Notes: generated from the letters alone by a model not told the origin. A DNA stretch of 64,000 bases from Defluviitaleaceae bacterium (GCA_009779755.1 WRDO01000004.1:62001-126000), one strand, 5' to 3'. Shown: positions 53,963-62,982, counted from the first letter of the stretch. Program-made: numbers and translations.

Positions 53963-54952
53963 TTACAGCAGCGGGACCCCGGCCTTTTTGCACCCTTCCC
54001 TTGTTCCTTCATCCCACACGCTTACCTGCACTTCACCTACGTGCGCCTTTTGTAAGATCATCATGGAAAGCCTTGATTGTCCGATGCCGCCGCCCATCGT
54101 GAGCGGCAGCTCCCCTTCCAACAGCATTTTATGGAACGGGAGATTCCGACGGTTTTCGCAATTCGCCAATCGTAATTGTTCATCCAGCGATTGCGGCGTA
54201 ACGCGGATACCCATGGAGGAAAGCTCCACGGCGCATTTCAGGATATCACTCCATACGAGGATGTCGCAGTTCAGTTGCCAATCGTCGTAGTCGGGGGCGC
54301 GGTTGCCCAAGCCGATCTGCATGATGCAGGCCGTTTTCGCCGATTGGGTGAAACGGTCTTCCCGCTCCTGCGGCGTTATGTTCGGGTAACGGTTATTCAA
54401 TTCGTGTGCTGTGATAAATTGAACATCCCTTGACATAGGGGAACCTTCACGCAAAGCGGGATACAAATCACGCAGTGCTTCCTCCGTGCCGCATACGGCA
54501 TCAACGATTCGGGTCACCGTTTCCCGCAGATATTCGAGGCTGCGTTTTTGCGCATCGATTACTTTTTCCCAATCCCATTGATCCACGTAAATCGAATGCA
54601 GGTTGTCGAATTCTTCGTCGCGGCGGATGGCGTTCATATCGGTATACAGACCCTCACCGATTGGGAAGCCGTATTTATAAAGCGCAAGCCTTTTCCACTT
54701 CGCCAGCGAGTGTACGATCTGTACGCGTTTGTCGGTTTCCCGTACGTCAAATTCCACGGGCCGCTCCGCGCCGCTTAAGTCATCGTTGAGTCCGCTCCCC
54801 GCCTCTACGAACAACGGGGCCGACACGCGCTTGACATTTAAAGCGGCGGAAAGCCTTTCTTCGAACACCCGCTTTAGTTGCCCGATGGCAACCTGCGTTT
54901 CGTATACGGAAAGGATCGGTTTGTAACCGGTAGGTATCGTCAACCGCGGCAT
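53963..54952 (-). CDS. asnA: Aspartate-ammonia ligase
   Basis: 329 residues, the usual AsnA length. It makes asparagine from aspartate, ammonia and ATP, using a class II tRNA-synthetase-like fold. Visible family segments are ETQVAIGQLKRVFEERL at the start, VEAGSGLNDDLSG, SIYVDQWDWEKVI, and near the end GELPLTMGGGIGQSRLSM with the ATP-binding residues. GGAGG precedes the ATG. It follows the tandem aldolase by 28 bases, probably in the same transcript, and is ended by the palindrome-plus-T terminator. Confidence 0.97.
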   Translation of the reverse strand: MPRLTIPTGYKPILSVYETQVAIGQLKRVFEERLSAALNVKRVSAPLFVEAGSGLNDDLSGAERPVEFDVRETDKRVQIVHSLAKWKRLALYKYGFPIGEGLYTDMNAIRRDEEFDNLHSIYVDQWDWEKVIDAQKRSLEYLRETVTRIVDAVCGTEEALRDLYPALREGSPMSRDVQFITAHELNNRYPNITPQEREDRFTQSAKTACIMQIGLGNRAPDYDDWQLNCDILVWSDILKCAVELSSMGIRVTPQSLDEQLRLANCENRRNLPFHKMLLEGELPLTMGGGIGQSRLSMMILQKAHVGEVQVSVWDEGTREGCKKAGVPLL

Positions 54953-54980
54953 AATGCCTCCGTCAATCTTTTATGATCCC

Positions 54981-56273
54981 TTAATCGGGTAAATTAAACG
55001 CCTTATCGATCGCCGCGATCTCTTCGTCGGTGATATGCACCAAACCGCCGATTTCCCGCGCGGCGATGATCGAATACGCGGTAGCCTCGCACACCTCCAA
55101 ACGGTCGAAGGCGTGCAGCAAAGTCCCGCCTGTGGCCAGCACTTGGTTATTTTCGCAAATGATTACGGGCGTTTGTTCCGAAAAAGCGTCCGCGACGGTT
55201 TCCGCGTTGGTGAAAAGCTCGGTGAAACCCACCTTACGCATGTTGCGCAATTGGATATAACTTTCGGGGATGATCCGCGTATCGAACGCGGCGTCTGTCA
55301 CGGCGAACGCCATCGCGTGCGGAGGTTGGGCGCCGAGCACGGCATTGATCGCGGGATGCCTGTCATAGATCAGCTTGTGCATCCGTACCGAACGCGACGG
55401 CGTCTTGCCATATTCCTTTCGGTCACCATGGATCAAAACGAGGTCTTCTTCGGACAGGTAGGCGCGGTCCGAACCGTAGGGTGTGATGAGGAACATGCCG
55501 TTGGATAAACGCGCGGAAAACGTGCCGCTGGTACTGCCCAGCAAACCTTGTTTATAAGCGCGTTTCATGAAGGTCACCATGTCGCGGCGTGCCGCGCATT
55601 CCTCCGCCGAATGGTTGCTCACCACGAAATCGATCATGTTCATATGGTCGCGTACCGAGGTCAAAGCGAATTCCGCGTCGGTGAAGGTTTTTAACGTCCC
55701 GCATTTGCCGGCGTTTATTTGGGTTTTCGCCAAGGCTTCCAGCGTTTCGAACTTCATGAAGCAATCGAACAGGTTACCCCCGCCCACCACGAGGCCGTGG
55801 TTTTCCAAAACGACGATGTTATAACCTTGGGTAAATTCGTCGGCGATGACATCGCCCAATTCCTGCGAGCCGAGGATGGTGTAGGGTGCCATGACGATCT
55901 TGCCGCACGCGTGGCGCGCGTTTGACAGGATGTTTAACTCCGGCAACCGCCTCGCCACCGAAAACGCGACCAGTCTGGGCGGGTGCGCGTGCAGGATCGC
56001 CCGTATGTCGGGTCGCTTTTTATAGATCATGGCGTGCGAAGGCAGCTCCATGGACGGTTTATGCGGGCCGAATACCGTACCGTCAGGCTTTACCAAACAA
56101 ATATCCGAACGGGAAAGCGCGCCTTTGTCTATGCCGCTGGGGGTTATCCATACGTCTCCGTTGTCTTCCATAATCGATAAGTTGCCGCCGGAGGTCGTCG
56201 TCAGCCCGTTGTCATAGATGCGTTTCATGATGGCGACGAGTTGGTCGGCCGGGTGCAGATAATCCAGTTTCAT
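54981..56273 (-). CDS. Tandem class II aldolase-domain protein, second domain degenerate
   Basis: The ATG at 56273 overlaps the rhaB stop as ATGA; the frame is open 66 codons further inside rhaB but that is unlikely to be coding. 430 residues. Domain 1 (about 5-200) keeps all class II metal and catalytic residues: E76, H95, H97 and H159. Domain 2 (about 225-430) keeps the fold (ITPYGSD, GAQPPHAMAFAV) but every aligned ligand is replaced: Ser295, Gly314, Gln316 and Asn376. So one half is catalytic and the other probably structural or regulatory. Coupled to rhaB, the natural substrate is L-rhamnulose-1-phosphate. Confidence 0.88.
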   Translation of the reverse strand: MKLDYLHPADQLVAIMKRIYDNGLTTTSGGNLSIMEDNGDVWITPSGIDKGALSRSDICLVKPDGTVFGPHKPSMELPSHAMIYKKRPDIRAILHAHPPRLVAFSVARRLPELNILSNARHACGKIVMAPYTILGSQELGDVIADEFTQGYNIVVLENHGLVVGGGNLFDCFMKFETLEALAKTQINAGKCGTLKTFTDAEFALTSVRDHMNMIDFVVSNHSAEECAARRDMVTFMKRAYKQGLLGSTSGTFSARLSNGMFLITPYGSDRAYLSEEDLVLIHGDRKEYGKTPSRSVRMHKLIYDRHPAINAVLGAQPPHAMAFAVTDAAFDTRIIPESYIQLRNMRKVGFTELFTNAETVADAFSEQTPVIICENNQVLATGGTLLHAFDRLEVCEATAYSIIAAREIGGLVHITDEEIAAIDKAFNLPD

Positions 56274-57562
56274 TGATTCAAGCTCCCCGCTTGTATAATG
56301 AGGTTCCCCATCGCCGTGGCCTCGTACGGGCCGACGATGATTTCCTTGCCCGTGCGCAACGCCGTGAGGCGGTTCAGGTATTCCGCCTTCGCGCCGCCGC
56401 CGATAATATTGATTGTGTCGTACGCCTTCCCCGTCAGCTCCTCCAATTGCGTTGCCGCTTTCGCGTAGCAACAGGCAAGGCTTTGGTAAACGACCTTGGC
56501 CAATTCCGCAGGCGTGCGGGGGACCGCTTGCCCGCTTAACGCGCAGGCATCCTTTATTTCATTAACCATGCTGACGGGTGAAAAGAAACGTTCGTCATCG
56601 CAATCCACGATGGACTCGATGTCCGCCCGTTCGGCCATTTCACACAGTTCGGTAAAATCGTATGCCGCATCCAATTCCTTGCGTACGGATTGGATCATCC
56701 ACAATCCCATGATGTTCTTTAAATACCGTATACTTCCGCCATATCCGCCCTCGTTGGTAAATCCCGCGGCGCGGCTCGCCGCTGACGTATCGGGTTCTTC
56801 CTTTTTTATACCCATCAGCGACCACGTACCTGAACTGATGAAAATCGCATCGTCCTTAGCCGACATGACCGCGCCGGCCGTGTCATGGGTTGCGGGCACG
56901 GTAACCGAACAATCAATATGTTCGTATCCCTTTAATTTACCGATAACCGTTCCCGGTTGCGTCAACTTGCCGAACAAATGTGCCGGAAAACCCAATCTGC
57001 TGATGATTTCCCTGTCCCATTGCCGCGTACGCGCGTTAACCAAACCCGTCGTAGTGGCGTTGGTATATTCGTTCGAAACCGCGCCGCACAAGCGGTAATG
57101 CAGATAATCGGGGACCATCAAAAAGTGCGCCGCTCTTTCCAACCATTCGGGATGGCTTAGCTTTACCGCCATCAATTGGTAAACCGTATTAAACGGTTGG
57201 CTTATTATCCCCGTGCGTTCGTACAATTCATCCTCGGGTACGATCATATGTACATATTCGCGCATCCCATCCGTCCGTTTGTCGCGGTAGGCTACGGGGT
57301 TACCCAATAAGTTACCCGCCGCATCCAACAACACGAAATCCACCCCCCATGTGTCGATACCGATCGAACAAGGGGGTTTACCTATCTCAATACATTTATC
57401 CAGACCCGTTTTAATCCCGTCCAGGATATTTTCCAAATCCCAACATAATTGACCGTTTATATCGACCATACCGTTATCGAAACGGTGGATTTCCTCGAGG
57501 GGCCACCCCAATACCAACCGCCCCGACGAAGCGCCGATATCCGCCGCCAAGCGGTATTTCAT
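56270..57562 (-). CDS. rhaB: Rhamnulokinase
   Basis: 430 residues of the FGGY kinase fold: DIGASSGRLVLGW at the N-terminus, GIDTWGVDFVL (catalytic-domain signature with the base Asp), and the ATP-site IIGGGAKAEYLN near 387. It phosphorylates L-rhamnulose. It is shorter than E. coli RhaB (489) and stops soon after GPYEATAMGNL, about 25-30 residues earlier than most; the last helix is lost, possibly tolerated. GAGG precedes the ATG. It is coupled by ATGA to the tandem aldolase, completing kinase plus aldolase for the isomerase at 40.1 kb. Confidence 0.95.
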   Translation of the reverse strand: MKYRLAADIGASSGRLVLGWPLEEIHRFDNGMVDINGQLCWDLENILDGIKTGLDKCIEIGKPPCSIGIDTWGVDFVLLDAAGNLLGNPVAYRDKRTDGMREYVHMIVPEDELYERTGIISQPFNTVYQLMAVKLSHPEWLERAAHFLMVPDYLHYRLCGAVSNEYTNATTTGLVNARTRQWDREIISRLGFPAHLFGKLTQPGTVIGKLKGYEHIDCSVTVPATHDTAGAVMSAKDDAIFISSGTWSLMGIKKEEPDTSAASRAAGFTNEGGYGGSIRYLKNIMGLWMIQSVRKELDAAYDFTELCEMAERADIESIVDCDDERFFSPVSMVNEIKDACALSGQAVPRTPAELAKVVYQSLACCYAKAATQLEELTGKAYDTINIIGGGAKAEYLNRLTALRTGKEIIVGPYEATAMGNLIIQAGSLNQ

Positions 57563-57582
57563 ATCAACAGCCTCATACCGCG

Positions 57583-58551
57583 TCAGCTCCTAATGCGCAA
57601 CCTCTTGATCGTTACGGTGATCGTACCGTCGGAATGGGGGATGATTTCCAATTCATCTTCGTCTGCTGCCAATAACGCGGGGAATTTTATCTCGATCCCA
57701 TTATCCCCCACGATACGCTGCGTGGCGAAATGCGTGCGTGCCACACGTTCACCGAGGGGTAAGTCGGAGGCGATACCCGCTTCCCGCATGGTGGAGATAT
57801 ATTGGGTTTTTTCCTGCTCATTATCGGCAAATACGCTTGCGGCCACGTTGTCCATCGAAACGAAACCTTCTTCGGCTTCGGCCTCTTCCACCAGCGCCTT
57901 ACGGATACGTGCGGTGACCTTCGGGTTATTTTCATGGTATTCCTGTACGAATTCGTCGTTTATTTCGTTTATCAGTTGAGCCTGTTCCTTCTTCGAGGGG
58001 GAGGCGTCGCATTCCAAAAACAAAGCGGAGAAGAAGTCTTCCTTTTCGATCAAACCGATGGGCATGGACACGCCGTCCAAGCCGATCAAACATGCGTATT
58101 CCGCTTTCCCGCTCGAAAAAGGCAACGCCCTACCCTTGGCGATTTGGTTATCCGCATCCTTGGATTGGCGTACGTACGTTTCTTGGTAGGGTAATACGGT
58201 TATGGCAAAATATTCCGCGCCCTTATCGGCCACATGGGCAAGCAACAGATCAGCCGGGGGGAAGCCCTTGACGGCGGAAAGCGATTCTTGCAATTTTGAT
58301 GAAACGGCGTTGCCCGTATCCATAAAAAAAGCCGCTCCGCTTTGGTAATCGCCGAGCAACTTATATACCGCCGAATCCGGCTTAAACAATGCCGTACGCG
58401 CGGCAGGGTTGTTGATCATTTTTTTGACGTGCTTGAGTATGAAGGTTTCACACGCTTCCGAGTCGATGTCCAACTCCGCACGGGACAGGGTAAGCGGCGC
58501 ACCCGAACTGCCGAGTATATGTAGAATGGCTTTTTTTATCGTCATCGCCAA
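57583..58551 (-). CDS. Nucleoid-associated protein, YejK/NdpA family (PF04245)
   Basis: 322 residues beginning with IKKAILHIL, the standard opening of the Gram-positive branch of the 37-kDa nucleoid-associated family. It ends with IEIKFPALL and DGTITVTIKRL, also typical. YejK relatives bind nucleoid DNA and interact with topoisomerase; function in Bacillota is less clear. A TTG start at 58551 is preceded by GGAG that lies inside the last codons of the acidic small gene, so the two are coupled. It is 20 bases before rhaB, which suggests read-through into the rhamnose genes. Confidence 0.85.
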   Translation of the reverse strand: MAMTIKKAILHILGSSGAPLTLSRAELDIDSEACETFILKHVKKMINNPAARTALFKPDSAVYKLLGDYQSGAAFFMDTGNAVSSKLQESLSAVKGFPPADLLLAHVADKGAEYFAITVLPYQETYVRQSKDADNQIAKGRALPFSSGKAEYACLIGLDGVSMPIGLIEKEDFFSALFLECDASPSKKEQAQLINEINDEFVQEYHENNPKVTARIRKALVEEAEAEEGFVSMDNVAASVFADNEQEKTQYISTMREAGIASDLPLGERVARTHFATQRIVGDNGIEIKFPALLAADEDELEIIPHSDGTITVTIKRLRIRS

Positions 58552-58557
58552 AGCAGG

Positions 58558-58725
58558 TCAACTCCATTCTTCTTCATCGTCGTCTTCGTCTTCCCATATA
58601 TCGTCGTTGTCTTCCCACAGGTCGTCGTTATCCGATTCGTCCTCGAATATGTCCTCTTCCTCCCATATATCCTCGTCGTCCTCCCATTCATCCCCGTCTA
58701 AATCCTCCCACATTTCATTATCCAT
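58558..58725 (-). CDS. Tiny extremely acidic protein
   Basis: 55 residues, of which more than half are Asp or Glu, plus regularly spaced Trp (WEDD, IWEEED, LWEDND, IWEDED). The ATG at 58725 follows GGGGGTGGG, about 25 bases below a good promoter. An upstream frame extension would cross the promoter, so 58725 is favoured. Its last codons contain the ribosome binding site of the nucleoid-associated protein gene, which supports real translation. The charge pattern resembles DNA-mimic or histone-chaperone-like tails. I know no family for it. Confidence 0.7.
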   Translation of the reverse strand: MDNEMWEDLDGDEWEDDEDIWEEEDIFEDESDNDDLWEDNDDIWEDEDDDEEEWS

Positions 58726-58755
58726 AACCCACCCCCGAAAAAAATCGCTGCGTTG

Positions 58756-58783
58756 ATTATACAATGATTTCATTTGATTTCAA
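58756..58783 (-). promoter_or_regulatory. Sigma-A promoter of the acidic/nucleoid-protein operon
   Basis: On the minus strand TTGAAA (58783-58778) and TATAAT (58761-58756) are 16 bases apart. It overlaps the opposing ychF promoter. Confidence 0.75.
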
Positions 58784-58801
58784 GCAGATATCCTATATAA
58801 T
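58773..58801 (+). promoter_or_regulatory. Sigma-A promoter of ychF
   Basis: TATAAT at 58796-58801 with TTGATT at 58774-58779 (16-base spacing) or TTTGAT at 17. The start would be near 58808, about 30 bases before the ATG at 58837. Confidence 0.7.
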
Positions 58802-58836
58802 GGCGGTTGTTTAATCAGCAACGGAAGGAAATGCAT

Positions 58837-59925
58837 ATGAAGCTCGGCATTGTAGGCTTACCCAATTCGGGTAAAAGCACCCTGTTTAACGCAATCATGC
58901 AAACCGGCGCGCAAGCGGCTAATTATCCCTTCAGTACCGTCAACCCCAACGTGGGGCGCGTACCCGTACCCGACAAACGGTTGGAAGTCCTGACCGAAAT
59001 TTACAAACCCAAAGCCGTGACCCCCGCCGCCATCGAAATGGTGGACATCGCGGGCTTGGTACGCGGCTCCGGCAAGGGTGAAGGTTTGGGCAATCAATTT
59101 CTGGGGCATATACGCGAAGTGGACGCGCTTGTGCACGTCGTAAGGCTCTTCGAGGACGGGAACGTACCCCATGTATACGATACCATCGACCCCATGCGCG
59201 ATATCGAGACAATCGACCTCGAGTTGATCTTCGCCGATTTGGAAATGATCGAGCGGCGGGCGGTACGGGTGGAAAAAGCCGCGCGTACGGATAAATCCAT
59301 GGCCCGTGAAGCCGATGTGTTGGCAAAAGTCATGGCCGCGTTGGAAGCGGGCAAACCCGTACGCAAATTGGAATGGAACGACCCCGACGACGAAAAGCTG
59401 GTGAACACATTTAATTTGATTACCGCCAAACCCGTGCTGTACGCTGCCAACGTATCGGAGGATATGCTCGGCGATAACGATATGAAGATACAAGAGCTGG
59501 AAGCCTTCGCGTTAAGCGAGGGAACGGCTCTTTTTGTTTCCTGCGCGAAGCTGGAAGCCGAAATCGCCCTGCTCCCCCCCGAGGAAAAGGAAGAATTTCT
59601 CGCGGACATGGGGCTGCAGCATAACGGGTTGGACAGGCTTATCACCGCGGGATATTCCCTGCTCGGTTTGATCAGCTTCCTCACCGCGGGCCCCAAGGAA
59701 GTGCGTGCATGGACCGTACGCCAAAACAGCAAAGCCCCCCAAGCCGCGGGAAAAATCCATTCGGACCTTGAACGGGGGTTTATCCGCGCGGAGGTCGTCG
59801 CCTTCGATGATTTAAAGAAAGCGGGAAACTATAACGCCGCCAAGGAACAAGGTATGGTTCGGGTAGAGGGCAAGGAATATATCGTGCAGGACGGGGACGT
59901 GCTGTTGATACGGTTTAATGTGTGA
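58837..59925 (+). CDS. ychF: Redox-regulated ATPase YchF
   Basis: The ATG at 58837 has AGGAA upstream and yields 362 residues, normal for YchF. The P-loop GLPNSGKS (about 7-14), NPNVGRVPVPD, DIAGLVRGSGKGEGLGNQFL and the NKPVLYAANVSE-equivalent segment ITAKPVLYAANVSED are the family hallmarks; the TGS domain fills the C-terminus. YchF/OLA1 proteins prefer ATP over GTP and associate with ribosomes. It ends 11 bases inside the convergent cyclase gene. Confidence 0.97.
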   Translation: MKLGIVGLPNSGKSTLFNAIMQTGAQAANYPFSTVNPNVGRVPVPDKRLEVLTEIYKPKAVTPAAIEMVDIAGLVRGSGKGEGLGNQFLGHIREVDALVHVVRLFEDGNVPHVYDTIDPMRDIETIDLELIFADLEMIERRAVRVEKAARTDKSMAREADVLAKVMAALEAGKPVRKLEWNDPDDEKLVNTFNLITAKPVLYAANVSEDMLGDNDMKIQELEAFALSEGTALFVSCAKLEAEIALLPPEEKEEFLADMGLQHNGLDRLITAGYSLLGLISFLTAGPKEVRAWTVRQNSKAPQAAGKIHSDLERGFIRAEVVAFDDLKKAGNYNAAKEQGMVRVEGKEYIVQDGDVLLIRFNV

Positions 59926-60541
59926 TTAACACCGCACGGATGGGGCTGCCGTCGCCGTTGCCGTATTTAAGCGGTAACGCGGATAAGGTATATTCCCCTT
60001 CGGGGACGCCGTCAAGCATCAGACCTTCCAAAATGGGGATGCCGCTGCCCAGCAGGATTTTATGCGCGGGGAAATTAGGTTCTCCGTACGGATCCACCGA
60101 AAGGTAATCGATGCCTGCGGTTTTGATTTTTTTATCGGCGAGGTATAAAGCGGCGTCGGGTAACAGGGCGATGTAGTCCTCCTTCAGCTTCGGTTGGCGC
60201 ATCAGATGGGACTGCCCCGTATTTAACAGAATAATATCGCCTTCTTCGATATCAAACGGAAGAAGGTCCTCTTTACTGATATGCGTCGCCGTTTTTACCT
60301 TGATGACCTTCGCGCGGCCATAAAAATATTCGAGCGCGATATCATGGCACGTCGCTCCGTTTTCGATGAAGTGCCGCGGCATATCGGCATGCGTACCCAT
60401 ATGGGTGGTAGCGGTAATTCGTATCATGTTGCAAAAATCGCCTTCATCGATTCGCATCAAATTTTCGACGAAGGGGCGGTCGCTTTCCGCGTATACGCAC
60501 AAATCCGTATCAACCGTTGCGGTAATATCATGGATTTTCAT
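59915..60541 (-). CDS. Cyclase-family (kynurenine formamidase-like) metal hydrolase
   Basis: 208 residues with the cyclase-family motif HMGTHADMPRHF (about 47-58), whose His and Asp residues bind divalent metal. The C-terminal SGIPILEGLML is also typical. Characterised relatives open N-formylkynurenine, isatin or cyclic amide rings. AGGTGA precedes the ATG. It overlaps ychF by 11 bases at the 3' end, and its start is 40 bases from that of obg on the other strand. Substrate unknown. Confidence 0.9.
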   Translation of the reverse strand: MKIHDITATVDTDLCVYAESDRPFVENLMRIDEGDFCNMIRITATTHMGTHADMPRHFIENGATCHDIALEYFYGRAKVIKVKTATHISKEDLLPFDIEEGDIILLNTGQSHLMRQPKLKEDYIALLPDAALYLADKKIKTAGIDYLSVDPYGEPNFPAHKILLGSGIPILEGLMLDGVPEGEYTLSALPLKYGNGDGSPIRAVLITH

Positions 60542-60580
60542 ACATTCACCTCATTCATGGACTTCGGAAAGGATTATACC

Positions 60581-61885
60581 ATGTTCATAGACCACGTACG
60601 CATAACGATAGCCTCCGGTGCGGGAGGTCACGGGCATATCAGCTTCCGCCGCGAAAAATTCGTACCCAACGGCGGACCCGACGGCGGCGACGGCGGGCGG
60701 GGCGGTGACGTTATCTTCGTTGCCGATACGGGTATGAATACGCTGACGGATTTCCGTTATAAAAAGAAATTTACGGCGCAAGCGGGGGAGAACGGCGGCA
60801 AGAGCCGACGCTCGGGCAAAAACGGCGAGCATTTGATATTAAAAGTCCCCGTGGGAACGCTGGTGCGCTACGGCTGGGGCGGCGACGACGGCGAAAAGGG
60901 TATGGTGATGGCCGACCTCAACGCCCCCGGCGAACGGCGGACCCTTGCCAAAGGCGGGCGCGGCGGGCGCGGCAACCAGCATTTCGCCACACCCGCACGG
61001 CAAGCCCCGAAATTCTGCGAGGACGGCAAGCCGGGTAAGGAATATAAGGTTACGTTGGAATTGAAGCTCATCGCCGACGCGGGGATTATCGGCTTCCCCA
61101 ACGCGGGAAAATCCACGCTGCTGTCCCGCGTAACCGCCGCCAAACCGAAGATCGCCGACTACCAATTCACCACGCTCGCGCCCAATCTGGGTGTGGTACG
61201 GCTCGACCATACGACCGAATTCGTATTGGCGGACATCCCCGGGCTTATCGAAGGCGCAAGCCAAGGGGTGGGATTGGGCTTCGACTTCCTGCGGCACATT
61301 GAGCGCACGCGGGTATTGGTACACGTAGTGGACGTCGCACGGATAGAAGACGACTCCCTCACACCCACGCAAGCCGTGGAGAAGATAAACGAGGAATTGC
61401 GGCGGTTTAACCCCTCCTTAACGGAACGCCCGCAAATCATCGCGGCGAATAAAATCGACCTGCCCGTTAACCCATCGAAGCTGGAGGAATTGGAAAAGTA
61501 CGCCGCATCTAAGGGATGGCCGATATTTTTGATTTCCGGGGCGACGGGACAAGGGATGCAGGAACTTATGCGCGGCGTTTCACAAGTATTGGCGGACGCG
61601 CCGCCGGTTTCTTCCTTTGAGACCGATTACGAAACGTACTTCGAACCCGAACGGCGCGAGGACTTTATCACCGTGGAAAAAGACGAAGAGGACGGTGTAT
61701 TCCGCGTAGAGGGGCCGGGCATCGAGCGAATGTTGGGTTACACGAATTTGGCCGACGAACGGGGCTTCGCTTTCTTCCAGCGGTTCCTGCGGGAAAAAGG
61801 GATTATTGACAGGCTGGATGAACTGGGTATACAGGAGAACGACACGGTACAAATCTATGAGCATGAATTCGATTACTGGAAATAA
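60581..61885 (+). CDS. obg: GTPase Obg
   Basis: The ATG at 60581 has AAAGGA seven bases upstream and opens exactly at FIDHVRITI, giving 434 residues; the frame is open upstream inside the divergent cyclase gene. The Gly-rich Obg fold (GGDGGRGGDVIF, KGGRGGRGN; 1-160), the G domain with GFPNAGKS, DIPGLIEGA and ANKID, and a C-terminal OCT domain (about 345-434) are all present. Obg acts in ribosome assembly, stress and sporulation initiation. Its 3' end overlaps mnmA. Confidence 0.97.
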   Translation: MFIDHVRITIASGAGGHGHISFRREKFVPNGGPDGGDGGRGGDVIFVADTGMNTLTDFRYKKKFTAQAGENGGKSRRSGKNGEHLILKVPVGTLVRYGWGGDDGEKGMVMADLNAPGERRTLAKGGRGGRGNQHFATPARQAPKFCEDGKPGKEYKVTLELKLIADAGIIGFPNAGKSTLLSRVTAAKPKIADYQFTTLAPNLGVVRLDHTTEFVLADIPGLIEGASQGVGLGFDFLRHIERTRVLVHVVDVARIEDDSLTPTQAVEKINEELRRFNPSLTERPQIIAANKIDLPVNPSKLEELEKYAASKGWPIFLISGATGQGMQELMRGVSQVLADAPPVSSFETDYETYFEPERREDFITVEKDEEDGVFRVEGPGIERMLGYTNLADERGFAFFQRFLREKGIIDRLDELGIQENDTVQIYEHEFDYWK

Positions 61886-62930
61886 ACGTGTTTTTATTGC
61901 CATGAGCGGCGGCGTGGATTCGTCCGTCGCCGCTTTTTTATTACAACGGGAAGGGTACGACTGCGCGGGGGCGATGATGAAGCTCTTCGACGGGGACGGA
62001 AGCTGCTGTTCCCTCGACGACGCGGAGGACGCGCGTGCGGTGGCGCAACGGTTGGGGATGCCGTTTTACGTGTTTAACTTCACCGATGCGTTTGAAGCGA
62101 GTGTGACGGCCCGTTTTATTGATGCCTACCGCCGCGGTCGTACCCCCAACCCCTGCATCGATTGCAACCGCTTCGTCAAGTTTGAAAAATTCCTGCACCG
62201 CGCGGAGGAGCTTGACCGAACCTGCATCGCCACGGGGCACTACGCACGTATCGAACAAAATGCGAACGGACGGTTTCTGCTAAAAAAAGGCCGGGACGCG
62301 AACAAAGACCAAAGTTATGTACTGTACGCCATGACACAGCGGCAATTGTCCCGCACGTTGTTCCCTCTTGGTACGCTGACCAAGGACGCGGTACGCAAAT
62401 TGGCCGCGCAAGCAGGGTTCATTAACGCAAAAAAACGCGACAGCCAAGATATATGCTTCGCACCGGACGGTGATTACGCAGGGTTTATCGAACAAAGGAC
62501 AAACGGCACCCAAAGATCGGGGGATTTTACCGATACCGAAGGCCGTGTTTTGGGTAAGCACCGCGGCCTCATCCACTACACCGTCGGCCAACGCAAGGGC
62601 TTGGGCATTTCCGCGCCGCATCCCTTGTTCGTATGTGCGTTGGATGTTGAAAACAACAACGTAATCCTCGGCAAGTCCGAGGAACTCTTTTCAAAGACAT
62701 TAACCGCCGACGAAATTAATTTAATCCCATTCGACGCGCTCCCCTCCCCCATGCGCGTAACGGCGAAAATCCGCTACAGCCACACGCCGCAACCCGCCAC
62801 GGTACGCCAAACCGATAACGATCAACTGCACGTCGAATTCGACCAACCCCAACGGGCGATAACCCCCGGGCAAGCCGTGGTATTGTACGACGGAGACACC
62901 GTAATCGGCGGGGGGACGATATGCGGTTAA
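61857..62930 (+). CDS. mnmA: tRNA 2-thiouridylase MnmA
   Basis: An ATG at 61857 or 61863 fits the family length (357 residues from 61857) and overlaps the obg stop by 29 or 23 bases; no clear ribosome site is visible, so coupling is likely. The PP-loop SGGVDS (17-22), catalytic Cys100 in NPCIDCN and the second Cys200 in DSQDICF are present. It transfers sulfur to U34 of tRNA Lys, Glu and Gln. No cysteine desulfurase is adjacent. Confidence 0.97.
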   Translation: MSMNSITGNKRVFIAMSGGVDSSVAAFLLQREGYDCAGAMMKLFDGDGSCCSLDDAEDARAVAQRLGMPFYVFNFTDAFEASVTARFIDAYRRGRTPNPCIDCNRFVKFEKFLHRAEELDRTCIATGHYARIEQNANGRFLLKKGRDANKDQSYVLYAMTQRQLSRTLFPLGTLTKDAVRKLAAQAGFINAKKRDSQDICFAPDGDYAGFIEQRTNGTQRSGDFTDTEGRVLGKHRGLIHYTVGQRKGLGISAPHPLFVCALDVENNNVILGKSEELFSKTLTADEINLIPFDALPSPMRVTAKIRYSHTPQPATVRQTDNDQLHVEFDQPQRAITPGQAVVLYDGDTVIGGGTICG

Positions 62931-62943
62931 CTTTTATAAACAT

Positions 62944-62982
62944 AAAAACGGCAGCCATGGTTTCCCAAAACTGCCGTTTTTT
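62944..62982. terminator. Bidirectional intrinsic terminator
   Basis: AAAAACGGCAG (62944-62954) pairs with CTGCCGTTTTT (62971-62981). A-run and T-run flank a perfect stem, so it can terminate both mnmA and the convergent gene at 63003. Confidence 0.92.

Noticed and set aside
56274..56471. 66-codon N-terminal extension of the tandem aldolase
   Set aside because: It lies wholly inside rhaB, reads as Arg/Gly/His-rich sequence, and the ATGA overlap offers a much better start.
58409..58756. A + strand frame rich in Ser and His
   Set aside because: It is the complement of the acidic small gene and the start of the nucleoid-protein gene; promoter, ribosome site and coupling favour the minus strand.
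60281..60580. 100-codon upstream extension of Obg
   Set aside because: It is antisense to the cyclase gene; the family start and AAAGGA at 60581 are clear.
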